This document shows positions 16,450 to 23,986 of a DNA stretch of 64,000 nucleotides, piece by piece. The DNA comes from Geodermatophilus sp. TF02-6. Lineage in GTDB: Bacteria > Actinomycetota > Actinomycetes > Mycobacteriales > Geodermatophilaceae. The first letter of the stretch is position 1. Every line of letters begins with the position of its first letter. The position numbers and the translations under genes are program-made. The notes under the pieces are model-generated. The model saw only the letters and a list, made by a program, of their open reading frames with translations. It was not told the DNA's origin and ran no database searches. The stretch lies in contig NZ_QOHF01000003.1 in assembly GCF_003319115.1 (NCBI RefSeq), positions 1 through 64,000 on the forward strand, given 5' to 3'.

Positions 16450-16919
16450 TCGGCGCACACCGGGATCACGAAGACGGCGACGAGGCTCATCACCAGCATG
16501 ATCGTGAAGAGGACGTCGGCGACCAGCCCGATGACCGCCATGAACGCCGCGCGCTGCTGGCGGAGGGCCTGCACCTGGCCGTCGGCGGGGGCGCCGTCCA
16601 GGGAGCGCCACAGCCGGTGGGCCACGACGGTGGAGGCGACCGACACGACGAGGAACAGCAGCGCGAGCACGGCGAGGACCGGGCGCAGCGGGATGCCGAG
16701 GACCTCGTCGTGGCCGGAGCGGCAGACCGTGTCCTCGATCCCCCAGTCGACGATGGTGTGCAGCGACCAGGCGACCCCGCCACCGAGGACGCCGAACCAG
16801 AGCAGCCACGGCGCGGCGCGCAACCCGAGGCGCTCCGCGGGCGAGGCGCTACCGGGGGCGCCCGGGCTCTCGTCGGCCGCGCTCCCGACGCCGCCGTGCC
16901 CCCGGGAGAGCTCGCTCAC
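16446..16919 (-). CDS. Small membrane protein in the oxidase operon
   Basis: A 157-residue protein with a Ser/Gly-rich N-terminus and three membrane helices at about residues 37-58 (APWLLWFGVLGGGVAWSLHT), 78-102 and 124-154. A short outside loop contains CRSGHDE and the last helix ends IPVC, so two Cys and a His could face the same side. I cannot assign a family with confidence. Position between ctaE and ctaG, with 4-base overlaps on both sides, argues for a role in the oxidase or its assembly, for example a small subunit. Confidence 0.7.
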   Translation of the reverse strand: MSELSRGHGGVGSAADESPGAPGSASPAERLGLRAAPWLLWFGVLGGGVAWSLHTIVDWGIEDTVCRSGHDEVLGIPLRPVLAVLALLFLVVSVASTVVAHRLWRSLDGAPADGQVQALRQQRAAFMAVIGLVADVLFTIMLVMSLVAVFVIPVCAE

Positions 16920-17548
16920 AGCTGTGCCGCCAGGTAGAGCGACGCGAAGATGAAGACCCAGACGGCCCCGACGGTGTGCCAGTACAGACCGGCGATGCGC
17001 ACCACGGCGTGGTGCTTGCGGGTGATCCGGCCGGTGGCTCCCGCCACGAACACGACCAGCATCGTCAGGACCCCGAGGACGACGTGCAGCCCGTGAAACC
17101 CGGTGATGACGAAGAACAGCGAGCCGTAGGCGTTGGTCTGCGGGGTGAACTCCGTCGTCAGCTTCTCGGTGTACTCCGAGTACTGCACGTAGAGGAACGC
17201 CGCGCCCAGGAGGAGGGTAAGGCCGACGCCGACCAGCAGCCGGCCCCGCCGTCCCTTCTTGATCCCGAGGTCGGCGAAGACCAGCGGTGCACTGCTCGTG
17301 ACGAGCAGGGCGGTCATGATCCACGCCTTGAGCAGCTTCGGGTCCGCGATGTCGCCCGGTGGCCAGTCGGCCCCCGTCGTCACGAACCGGACGTAGAAGT
17401 ACGCGGCCAGCAGCGCGGCGAAGGCGGCGACGTCGGTGACGAGCGTCAGCACCATCCCCCACCAGCCGGGGCGGCGTCCGGCCGGGACCTCGCGGGCGAC
17501 GGCACGGGGCCGGGTCGCCGCGGAGGTCACCGTGGCCGGCGCGCTCAC
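16916..17548 (-). CDS. ctaE: Cytochrome c oxidase subunit III
   Basis: A 210-residue subunit III with five hydrophobic helices, the short bacterial form. Landmarks include PGWWGMVLTLVTDVAAFAAL, the conserved NAYGSLFFVITGFHGLHVVL and the closing YWHTVGAVWVFIFASLYL. Subunit III stabilises the catalytic core and its proton uptake path. The GTG start overlaps the ctaD stop, and the stop overlaps the next start, so stoichiometric translation is likely. Confidence 0.92.
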   Translation of the reverse strand: MSAPATVTSAATRPRAVAREVPAGRRPGWWGMVLTLVTDVAAFAALLAAYFYVRFVTTGADWPPGDIADPKLLKAWIMTALLVTSSAPLVFADLGIKKGRRGRLLVGVGLTLLLGAAFLYVQYSEYTEKLTTEFTPQTNAYGSLFFVITGFHGLHVVLGVLTMLVVFVAGATGRITRKHHAVVRIAGLYWHTVGAVWVFIFASLYLAAQL

Positions 17549-19482
17549 GCCTGCGCCTCCTGGGCCTCCTGCGCCTCCTGGCGGGCCGCCCGCGGCCAGT
17601 GCCAGACGACCAGCCCGACCACGGTCAGCAGCCCGCCGGAGGCGGCCACGACCGGGGCGCCGAGCACCAGGGCGAGGGTCGCCACGAACAGGCCGCCGGC
17701 GGTGACGAGGGGGACGACCGTCTCCTCGGGCAGCTCCACGACGTGTTCGGGGACCCCGTCGAGGTCGCTGGTGCGCAGCGCCTGCTTGCCGTCGGTCAGC
17801 GTGCGCTCCGGGTCGTCCTCGTCCCGGACCATCGTCGCCAGCGTCTTCTCGTCCCACATCGGGTGCAGGCTGTGCACGGTCGGCACGACGGGGAAGTTGT
17901 AGTCCTGCGGCGGCGAGGCCGTCGCCCACTCGAGCGTGTCCCCGCCCCAGGGGTTCTCCGGGGCCGCGGGCCCGCTGCGCAGGGCGCGGGCGATGTTGAA
18001 CAGCGTCAGCGCCAGCCCCACGGTCAACACGTAGGCCCCGATCGTCTCGACGAGGTTCAAGCCGTCCCAGCCCAGCCCCGACTGGTAGGTGTAGTTGCGT
18101 CGCGGCATGCCCAGCAGGCCGACGACGTGCATGGGGAAGAAGGTCGCGTTGAACCCGACGAACACCAGCCAGAAGCTCCAGCGGCCCAGCTTCTCGCTGA
18201 GCATCCGGCCGGTGAACTTGCCGAACCAGTAGTAGATCCCGGCGACGATCGGGAAGACGGCGCCGCCGAAGAGCACGTAGTGGAAGTGCGCCACGATGAA
18301 GTAGGAGTCGGTGGTCTGCTGGTCGAACGGCACGACGGCGAACATCACCCCCGTGACGCCGCCGGCGACGAAGACGACGAGGAACCCGAGGATCCACAGC
18401 ATCGGGGTCCGGACCACCAGCCGGCCGAGCACGATGGTCATCAGCCAGGAGAAGTACTGGATGCCCGACGGGATGGTCACGATCAGGCTCGCCGCGCTGA
18501 AGAAGGACAGCGACAGCTGCGGCAGCCCGGTGGCGAACATGTGGTGCACCCAGACGCCGAAGCTGATGACCCCCGTCCCGATGGTGGCCAGCACGATCAG
18601 CGGGTACGCCGCGATCGGGCGGCGGGAGAACGTCGGCACGATCGCGGACACGATGCCCAGCGCCGGCAGCACGATGATGTAGACGTCGGGGTGGCCGAAC
18701 AGCCAGAACAGGTGCTGCCACAGGATCGGGTCCCCGCCCGCCGACGGGTCGAAGAAGTGGAAGCCGTAGCGGCGGTCGAGGAACAGCATCAGGTTGGCGA
18801 CGTTGAGCGGCGGCAGCGCGAAGACCACCATGAACGACGTCACCACGAGCGCCCACACGAACACCGGCACGCGGTTGAGCGACATCCCCGGAGCCCGCAT
18901 GGTGAGCGCGGTGACGATGAAGTTGATCCCCCCCACCGTCGTCGAGATCCCGAGCAGCAGCAGGCCCAGGGAGTAGACGTCCATGCCGGCACCCGGCAGG
19001 TACTGCTCCTCGTTGAGGGGCACGTAGGCGAACCACCCGCCGTTGGGTGCGGCGCCGAACAGCAGGCTGCTCGTCATCAGCAGGCCCGCGGAGGCGAACG
19101 CCCAGTAGCCGAAGGCGTTGAGCCGTGGGAAGGCCATGTCCCGGGCGCCGAGCATGAGCGGGAACAGGTAGTTCCCGAAGCCGAAGAGCATCGGCGTCGC
19201 GAAGAAGAAGATCATCGTGGTGCCGTGCAGGGTGAACAGCTGGTTGTAGAGGTCCGGGCTCACCACGTCCAGCTGCGCGCGGGCCAGCTGCGTCCGCATC
19301 ACCACGGCCTCGAGTCCGGCGACGGTGAAGAACAGCCCCGCGGTCACCATGTACCGGCGGCCGATCTTCTTGTGGTCGACGGTGGTGAACCACCCGCGGA
19401 GCCCGCCGCTCTCCTCCCAGATCGGCTCGAGCTGCTCGCCGACCGCCGCCTCGGCCGCCTTCCGCTCCTCGAGGGTGGTCAT
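17545..19482 (-). CDS. ctaD: Cytochrome c oxidase subunit I
   Basis: A 645-residue catalytic haem-copper subunit. His86 (TLHGTTM) and the AHFHY pair His399/His401 are haem ligands, His264 with Tyr268 forms the cross-linked CuB site, and His313/His314 complete CuB. The D-channel entrance Asp115 is present in GARDMAFPR. Two normally strict residues differ: the HPEVY glutamate is aspartate (HPDVY, Asp266) and the K-channel lysine position reads SGIQYF (Gln342). The C-terminus carries about 80 extra residues with two further helices and an EAQEAQEAQA tail. The start ATG is 4 bases downstream of the ctaC stop. Confidence 0.94.
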   Translation of the reverse strand: MTTLEERKAAEAAVGEQLEPIWEESGGLRGWFTTVDHKKIGRRYMVTAGLFFTVAGLEAVVMRTQLARAQLDVVSPDLYNQLFTLHGTTMIFFFATPMLFGFGNYLFPLMLGARDMAFPRLNAFGYWAFASAGLLMTSSLLFGAAPNGGWFAYVPLNEEQYLPGAGMDVYSLGLLLLGISTTVGGINFIVTALTMRAPGMSLNRVPVFVWALVVTSFMVVFALPPLNVANLMLFLDRRYGFHFFDPSAGGDPILWQHLFWLFGHPDVYIIVLPALGIVSAIVPTFSRRPIAAYPLIVLATIGTGVISFGVWVHHMFATGLPQLSLSFFSAASLIVTIPSGIQYFSWLMTIVLGRLVVRTPMLWILGFLVVFVAGGVTGVMFAVVPFDQQTTDSYFIVAHFHYVLFGGAVFPIVAGIYYWFGKFTGRMLSEKLGRWSFWLVFVGFNATFFPMHVVGLLGMPRRNYTYQSGLGWDGLNLVETIGAYVLTVGLALTLFNIARALRSGPAAPENPWGGDTLEWATASPPQDYNFPVVPTVHSLHPMWDEKTLATMVRDEDDPERTLTDGKQALRTSDLDGVPEHVVELPEETVVPLVTAGGLFVATLALVLGAPVVAASGGLLTVVGLVVWHWPRAARQEAQEAQEAQA

Positions 19483-19486
19483 CGGC

Positions 19487-20488
19487 TCACTCCAGCGTCT
19501 CGAGGTAGGCGATGAGGGCGGTCAGGTCCTCCGGCGCCAGCGGCTGCGGCGGCATCAGGTTGCCCGGCTTGACCGTCTGCGAGTTCGCGATCCACCCGCC
19601 CAGCCAGCCCGGGTCGTTGGGCGCGGCACCGGCGCCGAGGTACTGCCGGCTGCCGAAGTGGGTGAGGTTCGGCCCCACGACCCCGTCGGCGGTGGTGCCG
19701 CGGATGGTGTGGCACGAGGCGCAGGAGGCGGACTCGAACACCTGCTGTCCCCGCGCGGCGACCGCGTCCGTCGGCGTCCGGGCCGGCGCGGCCTGGTCGG
19801 CCAGCCAGGCGTCGAACTCCGCTGCCGGCTGGGCGACCACCAGGAAGGCCATCCCGGCGTGCTGGGCCCCGCAGAACTCCGCGCACTGGCCGCGGTACTC
19901 GCCGGCCTCGTCGGCGAGCAGCCACAGGTCGTTGTCCTGGTTGGGGATCAGGTCCCGCTTGCTGGTCAGCGAGGGGACCCAGAAGCTGTGGACGACGTCG
20001 GCGGTGCGCAGCTGGACGTGCACCGCCCGCCCCACCGGGATGTGGATCTCGTTGGCCGTGAGGAAGTCGGGGTAGCGGACCTCCCACCACCAGTCGTGGC
20101 CGACGACCTCGACCGTCAGCTCGGCCGGCTGCGGCGGCTCCCGGTTGGCGCCCATCACACCCAGCGTGGCCACGTAGGTGCCGATCAGGATCAGGGTGGG
20201 GACGACGGCCCCGGCGATCAGCACGACCCGCTCGCCACCGCGGCGGGGTCTGACGTCGGGGCCACGGCGCAGCACCAGCGCCCACACGACGAGGAAGACG
20301 ACGACCAGCACGACGGCCGTGGCGACCGCGAACAGCCCCCACCACAGCCCCGCGATGCGACGGGCCGCAGGGCCGCCGGTGTCGAGGGCCGACTGGGAGC
20401 CGGAGCAGCTGGTGAGCAGGAGCGCGGCCACCACGACCCCGGCTGACCTGCTCCGCTCCCGCGCGCCGCCCGGAGGGCGTCGGTGCAT
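19487..20488 (-). CDS. ctaC: Cytochrome c oxidase subunit II with fused haem c domain (caa3-type)
   Basis: A 333-residue lipoprotein. The signal ends in LLLTSC with Cys28 as the lipidation site. Two membrane helices follow (about residues 46-74 and 87-113), then the cupredoxin domain with HSFWVPSL and the CuA motif GQCAEFCGAQHAGM. A C-terminal cytochrome c domain carries CASCH near residue 275 and ends with LMPPQPLAPEDL. Mycobacterial and corynebacterial CtaC lack this fused haem, so this is a caa3-type oxidase. It is the first gene of the ten-gene operon. A promoter at 20496-20524 ends so close to the ATG that the mRNA may be leaderless. Confidence 0.93.
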   Translation of the reverse strand: MHRRPPGGARERSRSAGVVVAALLLTSCSGSQSALDTGGPAARRIAGLWWGLFAVATAVVLVVVFLVVWALVLRRGPDVRPRRGGERVVLIAGAVVPTLILIGTYVATLGVMGANREPPQPAELTVEVVGHDWWWEVRYPDFLTANEIHIPVGRAVHVQLRTADVVHSFWVPSLTSKRDLIPNQDNDLWLLADEAGEYRGQCAEFCGAQHAGMAFLVVAQPAAEFDAWLADQAAPARTPTDAVAARGQQVFESASCASCHTIRGTTADGVVGPNLTHFGSRQYLGAGAAPNDPGWLGGWIANSQTVKPGNLMPPQPLAPEDLTALIAYLETLE

Positions 20489-20495
20489 GTCGGGG

Positions 20496-20524
20496 ACGCT
20501 AGCCACGTCCTCGGAGGCGGACAA
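20496..20524 (-). promoter_or_regulatory. Promoter of the ctaC operon (possibly leaderless)
   Basis: On the minus strand TTGTCC (20524-20519) and TAGCGT (20501-20496) are separated by exactly 17 bases. The -10 box ends 7 bases before the ctaC ATG, so transcription would begin at or within a base or two of the start codon. The overlapping divergent region also holds a plus-strand TTGACA at 20526-20531 with no good -10 for the ccm operon. Confidence 0.5.
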
Positions 20525-20587
20525 GTTGACAGCGGACAACACTTGCTCCCGTGAAAGCGAACTGCGCACACCGTCGTCCGGAGGCAG

Positions 20588-21217
20588 GTGGGACCGCTGA
20601 CCGACCTGCGGAGGATCCTCGTCCGGATGGCCCGCGGGTGCCCGTCCGGAGCGTCGCGCCGCCCCGCGGGGCGGCGCGGCCGGGTGCTGACCGCGGTCGT
20701 GGTGGTGGCCGCGTTGCTGGGCACCGCCGCGTGGCTGGTCGGGCCCGGGAGCTCGTCGGACGGTGCTCCGGCGGTCGGGCCGCAGGTCGGGCGGCCGGCG
20801 CCGGCCCTGTCCGGGCCGACGCTGGCCGGGAGCCGGCTCGACCTGGCCGACCTGCGCGGGCGGGTCGTGCTGGTGAACGTGTGGGCGGCCTGGTGCGCAC
20901 CCTGCCGCGACGAGCTCCCGGTGCTGCTGGCGGCCGAGCGGCGGCTGCGGGACCGCGGCCTGGTGCTCGTCGGGATCGACACCCGGGACGGTCAGCGACA
21001 GGCGCGGGAGCTGCTCGCGGAGGTGGGCGGCGACCCCGCGGCGTCGGTCGTGGACCCCGACGGCCGGATCGCCGCGCGGTGGCGGGTCCCGGGGCTGCCC
21101 GCCACCTTCGTCGTCGACGGCGGGGGCACGGTGCGCGCCGCACGGCTGGGGGTGCTCACCCCGGACTGGATCGAGGCCGAGGCCGTTCCGCTGCTCGAGG
21201 CGCCGGCAGGAGGGTGA
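20588..21217 (+). CDS. Membrane-anchored thioredoxin-like protein (TlpA/ResA type)
   Basis: A 209-residue protein with one N-terminal helix (about residues 33-51) and an exported thioredoxin domain with the redox motif WCAPC (Cys103, Cys106) and the cis-Pro region GLPATFVVD. Such proteins reduce apocytochrome CxxCH thiols before haem attachment. A second thioredoxin of the same type, ccmG, lies 5 kb downstream, so the operon has two. Start options are the GTG at 20588 with GGAGG just upstream, or an ATG at 20627, also preceded by GGAGG. It opens the ccm operon and is divergent from ctaC. Confidence 0.85.
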   Translation: MGPLTDLRRILVRMARGCPSGASRRPAGRRGRVLTAVVVVAALLGTAAWLVGPGSSSDGAPAVGPQVGRPAPALSGPTLAGSRLDLADLRGRVVLVNVWAAWCAPCRDELPVLLAAERRLRDRGLVLVGIDTRDGQRQARELLAEVGGDPAASVVDPDGRIAARWRVPGLPATFVVDGGGTVRAARLGVLTPDWIEAEAVPLLEAPAGG

Positions 21218-21288
21218 CCGGCGGTGCGGCCGCGTGCGGGCCGGTCCGACCGGTGCCACCCCGGGCCGGGGGCTCCTACTCTGACGCC

Positions 21289-21951
21289 ATGGTCGGGCAG
21301 CCCGCGGTCGGAAGCGGCCCCGCGTCGCCGCCGGCGGTGGACCCGGCAGCCGCGGCACCGGTCCTGACGCTCACCGGGGTCAGCCGGGCCCACGGCGGCC
21401 GGCCGGTCTGGGCGCCGGTCGACCTGTCGCTCGCCGCCGGCACGCTGACGCTGGTCACCGGGCCCAACGGGGCCGGCAAGACCACGCTGCTGCGTCTCGC
21501 CGCCGGGCTGCTGCGGCCGAGCACCGGGTTCCGCGCGTGCGCCGGGCGGGCCCTGTACGTGCGCGGGGGTGGGGGGCTGCGCACCGCGCAGACCGTCGCG
21601 GACGCCGTGTCGGTCACCGCGGCTCTCGCCGGTCGCGGCGCCGCGGTGCTCCCGGCGGTCGACCTGCTGGGCCTGCGCGGGCTGGCCGACCGGCGCGTCG
21701 GCACGCTGTCGGCCGGCGAGCGCGTCCGTGCGGCGCTGGCCGCCGCGATCGCCTGCGGGCCGGCCCTGCTCTGCCTCGACGAACCCACGGCGGCGCTCGA
21801 CCGGCAGGGTCTGCTCGACCTGGCCGTCGTCCTCGGCGTCGTCCGCGGCAGCGGGACGGCGGTCCTGCTGGCCACCCACCAGCCCGACGTCCTGCGTCCG
21901 TCGGCCGACGCGCAGCTGGCGGTCGCCGACGGCCGGGTCGCGCTGTCGTGA
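21289..21951 (+). CDS. ccmA: CcmA-like haem exporter ATP-binding protein
   Basis: A 220-residue ABC ATPase. Walker A is GPNGAGKTT at 58-66, the signature is LSAGE at 140-144 (slightly diverged from LSGGQ), and Walker B is LLCLDEP near 160-166, followed by the switch His in LATHQPD. Short length and the neighbouring CcmB permease identify it as the ATPase that releases haem-loaded CcmE in System I cytochrome c maturation. Its stop overlaps the ccmB GTG by 3 bases within GTGA. The ATG has only a weak ribosome site. Confidence 0.85.
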   Translation: MVGQPAVGSGPASPPAVDPAAAAPVLTLTGVSRAHGGRPVWAPVDLSLAAGTLTLVTGPNGAGKTTLLRLAAGLLRPSTGFRACAGRALYVRGGGGLRTAQTVADAVSVTAALAGRGAAVLPAVDLLGLRGLADRRVGTLSAGERVRAALAAAIACGPALLCLDEPTAALDRQGLLDLAVVLGVVRGSGTAVLLATHQPDVLRPSADAQLAVADGRVALS

Positions 21952-22607
21952 CCGAGCCGGTGCCGGTCGTCGCCCAGGCCGTGGCGGTGCTGCGCCGGGA
22001 GGTCGCGGTCGAGCGGGCCGGCCGCGAGGCGCTGGTCACCACCGCCCCCTACGTGGCCGCGTTCGTGGTGCTCGCCGGGCTGGCCTTCGGCCCGTCGCCG
22101 CAGCAGCTGGCGCCCGTGGCCGGGGGGACGACGTGGCTGGCGGTCCTGGGCGCCACGGTCCCGCTCGCCCGTGCGGTCGCCGCCGCCGAGGTCGCGGAGG
22201 ACAGCTGGGACCTGCTGCGCGGGCTGGCCGCGCCGGGAGCCCTGTTCACCGGCAAGCTGCTGGCGGCCTGGGCCGCCCTGGCCCTGACCTGGGCGCTGGC
22301 GACCGGGCTGGTCGTGCTGCTGTTCGAGGCGCCGGTCCCGCCCCAGGCTCTCTACGGCGGGGCGCTGGGCACGCTGGCGCTCGCGGCCCTGACCACCGGG
22401 TTCGGGGTGCTGGTCGCCGCGGGTACCCGCCGCCGTGGCCTGCTCGCCGCGCTGGTCCTGCCGGCCGGGCTGCCGGCGCTGCTGGCCGGCACGCAACTGG
22501 CGACGCCCGGCGTGCCCGTGCTGCCCTGGGCGGTGCTCATGACCCTGTACGCCGCGACCGTGCTCGCCGCTGTCTGGGCGGTGTTCCCCGTCCTGCTGGA
22601 GGAGTGA
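21948..22607 (+). CDS. ccmB: CcmB haem exporter permease
   Basis: A 219-residue membrane protein with six hydrophobic segments. The start of the mature part, AVAVLRREVAVERAGREALV, is the typical amphipathic N-terminus of CcmB, and the loop AEVAEDSWDLLRGLAAPGALFTGK... matches the family loop containing D-x-x-x-G-x-L. It forms the membrane part of the CcmAB transporter. The GTG start is embedded in the ccmA stop (GTGA). GGAGG at the end of this gene serves as ribosome site for ccmC. Confidence 0.85.
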   Translation: MTEPVPVVAQAVAVLRREVAVERAGREALVTTAPYVAAFVVLAGLAFGPSPQQLAPVAGGTTWLAVLGATVPLARAVAAAEVAEDSWDLLRGLAAPGALFTGKLLAAWAALALTWALATGLVVLLFEAPVPPQALYGGALGTLALAALTTGFGVLVAAGTRRRGLLAALVLPAGLPALLAGTQLATPGVPVLPWAVLMTLYAATVLAAVWAVFPVLLEE

Positions 22608-22611
22608 GGCC

Positions 22612-22701
22612 ATGCCTGCTGGGGAAGCCATGCCTGCTTGGGAAGCCAGGCCTGCTGAGGAAGCCAGGCCTGCTGGGGAAGCCAGGCCTGCTGGGGAAGT
22701 G
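22612..22701 (+). repeat. 18-bp tandem repeat, five copies, in the 5' end of ccmC
   Basis: Units start at 22612, 22630, 22648, 22666 and 22684 and follow the pattern CCTGCTGGGGAAGCC with two to three differences. The first two copies begin with ATG, later ones with AGG. Because 18 is a multiple of 3, copy-number change would lengthen or shorten the N-terminus in frame. Confidence 0.9.
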
Positions 22702-23439
22702 GCCACGACCACCACGCGGTCCCGCCGGACCGACCGTCTGCTCGCGGCGGCCACCGTCCTCGCCGCCGGCGCCGCCGCGGTCCTGGCCCTGCTGGTCGCG
22801 CCTCCTGACGCCGTGCAGGGGCAGCCGCAGCGGTTGATGTACGTGCACGTCCCGGCGGCGTGGCTGGCCTACCTGTCCTTCGCGGCGGTCCTGGTGGCCA
22901 GCGTCGCCCACCTGGTCACCCGCGACCTGCGGTGGGACCGCCGGGCCCGGGCCGCCGCCGAGCTGGGGGTGGGCATGACCGCGCTGGCCATCGCCCTGGG
23001 CAGCATCTGGGGCCGGCCGGTCTGGGGGGCGTGGTGGGTCTGGGATCCGCGGCTGGTGACCACCGTCGTGCTGCTGCTGGTCTACCTCGGCCACCTCAGC
23101 GTCCGCGGCCTCGGCGACGACCCGGCGACCGGTGCCCGCCGGGCGGCCGCGGTCGGCGTCATCGGGTTCGTCAACGTCCCCGTCGTCCACTTCTCCGTGG
23201 TGTGGTGGCGCACGCTGCACCAGCCGGCCTCGGTGCTCTCCCCGGACCCGGCGCCGATGGACCCCCGCATGGCGACGGCCCTGGGGGTCGCCGTCCTCGC
23301 CTTCACCCTGGCCGGGGTCCTGGTGGTGCGCCGCCGGCTGAGGGTGCTGGCCGCGGCCGGACCGGCCGAGCCGGCACCGGCGCCCCTGCCCTCGCCGGTG
23401 ACCGGGCCGCTGGTCGTCACCCCGAGGATCCGTCCGTGA
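22612..23439 (+). CDS. ccmC: CcmC haem handling protein with repeated N-terminus
   Basis: A 275-residue (from the first ATG) member of the haem-handling family that attaches haem to CcmE. The WWD-type motif WGAWWVWDPRL lies near residue 145, flanked by external His residues in MYVHVPAAW and HFSVVWWRTLHQP, the expected haem ligands. Six helices are predicted. The first 30 residues come from five copies of an 18-bp repeat (PAGEAR-like) and are unlike family members; ATG codons at 22612 and 22630 and a GTG at 22699 are all possible starts. The first ATG has the best ribosome site (GGAGG at the ccmB end). Confidence 0.88.
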   Translation: MPAGEAMPAWEARPAEEARPAGEARPAGEVATTTTRSRRTDRLLAAATVLAAGAAAVLALLVAPPDAVQGQPQRLMYVHVPAAWLAYLSFAAVLVASVAHLVTRDLRWDRRARAAAELGVGMTALAIALGSIWGRPVWGAWWVWDPRLVTTVVLLLVYLGHLSVRGLGDDPATGARRAAAVGVIGFVNVPVVHFSVVWWRTLHQPASVLSPDPAPMDPRMATALGVAVLAFTLAGVLVVRRRLRVLAAAGPAEPAPAPLPSPVTGPLVVTPRIRP

Positions 23440-23534
23440 GCGGCTGGGGCTGGGTGCTGGCCGGGTACCTGCTGACCGCGGGCACGTGGGCGGGCTACTG
23501 GGCCTGGACCCGGCCGGGCCGGGGGCAGCGGTGA
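23436..23534 (+). CDS. ccmD: CcmD-like 32-residue membrane peptide
   Basis: This short frame starts with a GTG embedded in the ccmC stop (GTGA) and ends with a TGA embedded in the ccmE GTG start (GTGA). It encodes one hydrophobic, Trp/Tyr-rich helix (WVLAGYLLTAGTWAGYWAW) followed by a basic tail (TRPGRGQR). Size, single helix, basic C-terminus and exact position between ccmC and ccmE are those of CcmD, the small subunit that frees holo-CcmE from CcmABC. Sequence is poorly conserved in this family, so the call rests on context. Confidence 0.7.
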   Translation: MSGWGWVLAGYLLTAGTWAGYWAWTRPGRGQR

Positions 23535-23986
23535 CCGCCGCGCCGGCACGCCCGCCGCAGGCCGCACCCCGGCGGCGGGTGCCGCTGCGGCTGCTGCTGG
23601 TGGCCGGCGTCGTCCTCCTCACGGTCGGCGTGCTGGCGGTCGCGGGCCTGCAGGGCAGCCTCGTGTACTACCGGACGACCAGCGAGCTGCTCGCCGACCC
23701 GGCGCTGCAGGGCGAACGGGTCCGGCTGGGCGGCCTGGTGGTGCGGGGGACGGTCGAGACGACGGCGGACGGGGTGCGCTTCGAGCTCACCGACGGCGTG
23801 CAGGACGTGCCGGTGGTCAACACCGGGCAGCCGCGCGGCGTCTTCCAGGAGGGCCAGGGCGCCGTGGTGGAGGGCGTCCTCGGCGCCGACGGCGTGTTCC
23901 GGTCCGACGTGCTCCTGGTCAAGCACGACAACGAGTACCGGCCGCCCGAGGACGGGACCGGCCGGCCGGCGGAGGACCGCGGATGA
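23531..23986 (+). CDS. ccmE: CcmE haem chaperone
   Basis: A 151-residue membrane-anchored OB-fold protein that carries haem covalently during cytochrome c maturation. One N-terminal helix (about residues 20-42) is followed by the beta-barrel with QGERVRLGGLVVRGTV and VVVEGVLGADGVF-type strands. The haem-binding motif HxxxY is present as HDNEY at residues 132-136, so the His-type attachment site of proteobacterial CcmE is kept, not the Cys variant of archaeal or sulphate-reducer forms. A short flexible tail follows. It overlaps ccmD and ccmF by 4 bases each. Confidence 0.92.
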   Translation: MTAAPARPPQAAPRRRVPLRLLLVAGVVLLTVGVLAVAGLQGSLVYYRTTSELLADPALQGERVRLGGLVVRGTVETTADGVRFELTDGVQDVPVVNTGQPRGVFQEGQGAVVEGVLGADGVFRSDVLLVKHDNEYRPPEDGTGRPAEDRG

